NCBI GenBank assembly: GCA_029778515.1
Contig: JAKOQD010000160.1
Span: forward strand, 1-13,446
Length of the DNA stretch: 13,446 nt
Direction of reading: 5' to 3'
From: Actinomycetes bacterium
GTDB taxonomy: Bacteria; Actinomycetota; Actinomycetes; Propionibacteriales; Propionibacteriaceae
Every line of letters starts with the position of its first letter. Positions within the stretch are counted from its first letter, which is position 1. The position numbers were made by a program, and so were the translations under genes. Below are positions 13,168-13,446 of the stretch, piece after piece. The notes beneath the pieces were generated by a model. It was not told where the DNA came from, ran no database searches, and was given only the letters and a program-made list of their open reading frames with translations.

Positions 13168-13446
13168 CCCAACGCCTCGTCAAGCGGACGCGCGGTCGTC
13201 CGGGCGCGCTGGCGCTGATCACGGCGGACGGCATCACGACGGTCCGCCACGGCTGCGGCCCCGAAGCTGACTTCGAGATCGGCTCGATCAGCAAGGGCGT
13301 CACCGGACTCCTGTACCACTGTGCGCTGGAGCGCGGCGAGGTGACCGCCGATACCCAGCTCGGCCAACTGCTCCCGCTGGCCGACAGCCCGGCCGCGGCG
13401 ATTCGCCTGGCCGACCTAGCCACGCATCGGTCGGGACTGCCGCGGA
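13149..13446 (+). CDS. Beta-lactamase-family serine hydrolase, 5' end only
   Basis: The frame from ATG 13149 is open to the window's end (99 codons). It shows the start of a class C beta-lactamase/esterase-type domain: GALALITADG, FEIGSISKGVTGLL with the SxxK nucleophile pair (S46, K49), then the helix leading to LADLATHRSGLPR, a family hallmark. No signal peptide is seen, so it is probably cytoplasmic. That favours a peptidase or esterase-like role over antibiotic resistance. It overlaps the preceding hydrolase gene by 19 bases and has no strong Shine-Dalgarno, so it is probably coupled to it. The YxN and later motifs are beyond the window. Confidence 0.85.
   Translation, partial: MDAAGLTQRLVKRTRGRPGALALITADGITTVRHGCGPEADFEIGSISKGVTGLLYHCALERGEVTADTQLGQLLPLADSPAAAIRLADLATHRSGLPR

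Overview
The window is high-GC, densely coded DNA from an actinobacterium. The evidence is a small SRP RNA next to dnaX, the dnaX-ebfC-recR order, a LAXTG sorting signal of the sortase-E type, an actinobacterial ileS T-box leader, and TAGGCT/TACNCT -10 boxes. Propionibacteriales is my best guess from gene style and repeat content, but the order is inference. All recognised genes lie on the + strand.

Layout: the 3' end of a nitrilase-type carbon-nitrogen hydrolase (1-95); a membrane-anchored DUF4012 protein (176-1987); a secreted LANTG-anchored protein (2142-2738); a CAP/SCP lipoprotein whose start is unclear (about 2790-3257); the small SRP RNA (about 3267-3356); then dnaX (3463-5934), ebfC/ybaB (5982-6293) and recR (6431-7045), the usual replication/repair cluster. 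RecR's stop overlaps the start of a Cof-type HAD phosphatase that continues in frame into an Imm5-like helical domain (7042-8388). A terminator hairpin, a SHOCT membrane protein (8539-8907), a long inverted repeat, and a translational T-box riboswitch (about 9047-9277) lead into ileS (9278-12439). ileS overlaps an alpha/beta-hydrolase-fold gene that has lost its nucleophile serine (12439-13167). That gene overlaps the start of a beta-lactamase-family serine hydrolase that runs off the window (13149 onward).

Two themes stand out. First, several families of short dispersed repeats are scattered through the window. A GGCTGGTCGAGCCTGTCGAGACC-like element sits in at least four intergenic or leader stretches, including the T-box leader and the apparent start of the CAP lipoprotein. 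Together with a 55-bp repeat and a GTCATCCCGGC palindrome family, it has also been absorbed in frame into the flexible linker of DnaX. Second, several proteins carry altered signature residues: IleRS has GTHH in place of HxGH, a change associated with mupirocin hyper-resistance; the hydrolase has Gln in place of Ser; and the HAD-Imm5 fusion carries its own internal Shine-Dalgarno and ATG.

No transposase, CRISPR array, tRNA or phage gene is visible. I see no wholly new multi-gene system. The most novel points are the repeat colonisation of dnaX and of the T-box leader, and the HAD-Imm5 fusion.
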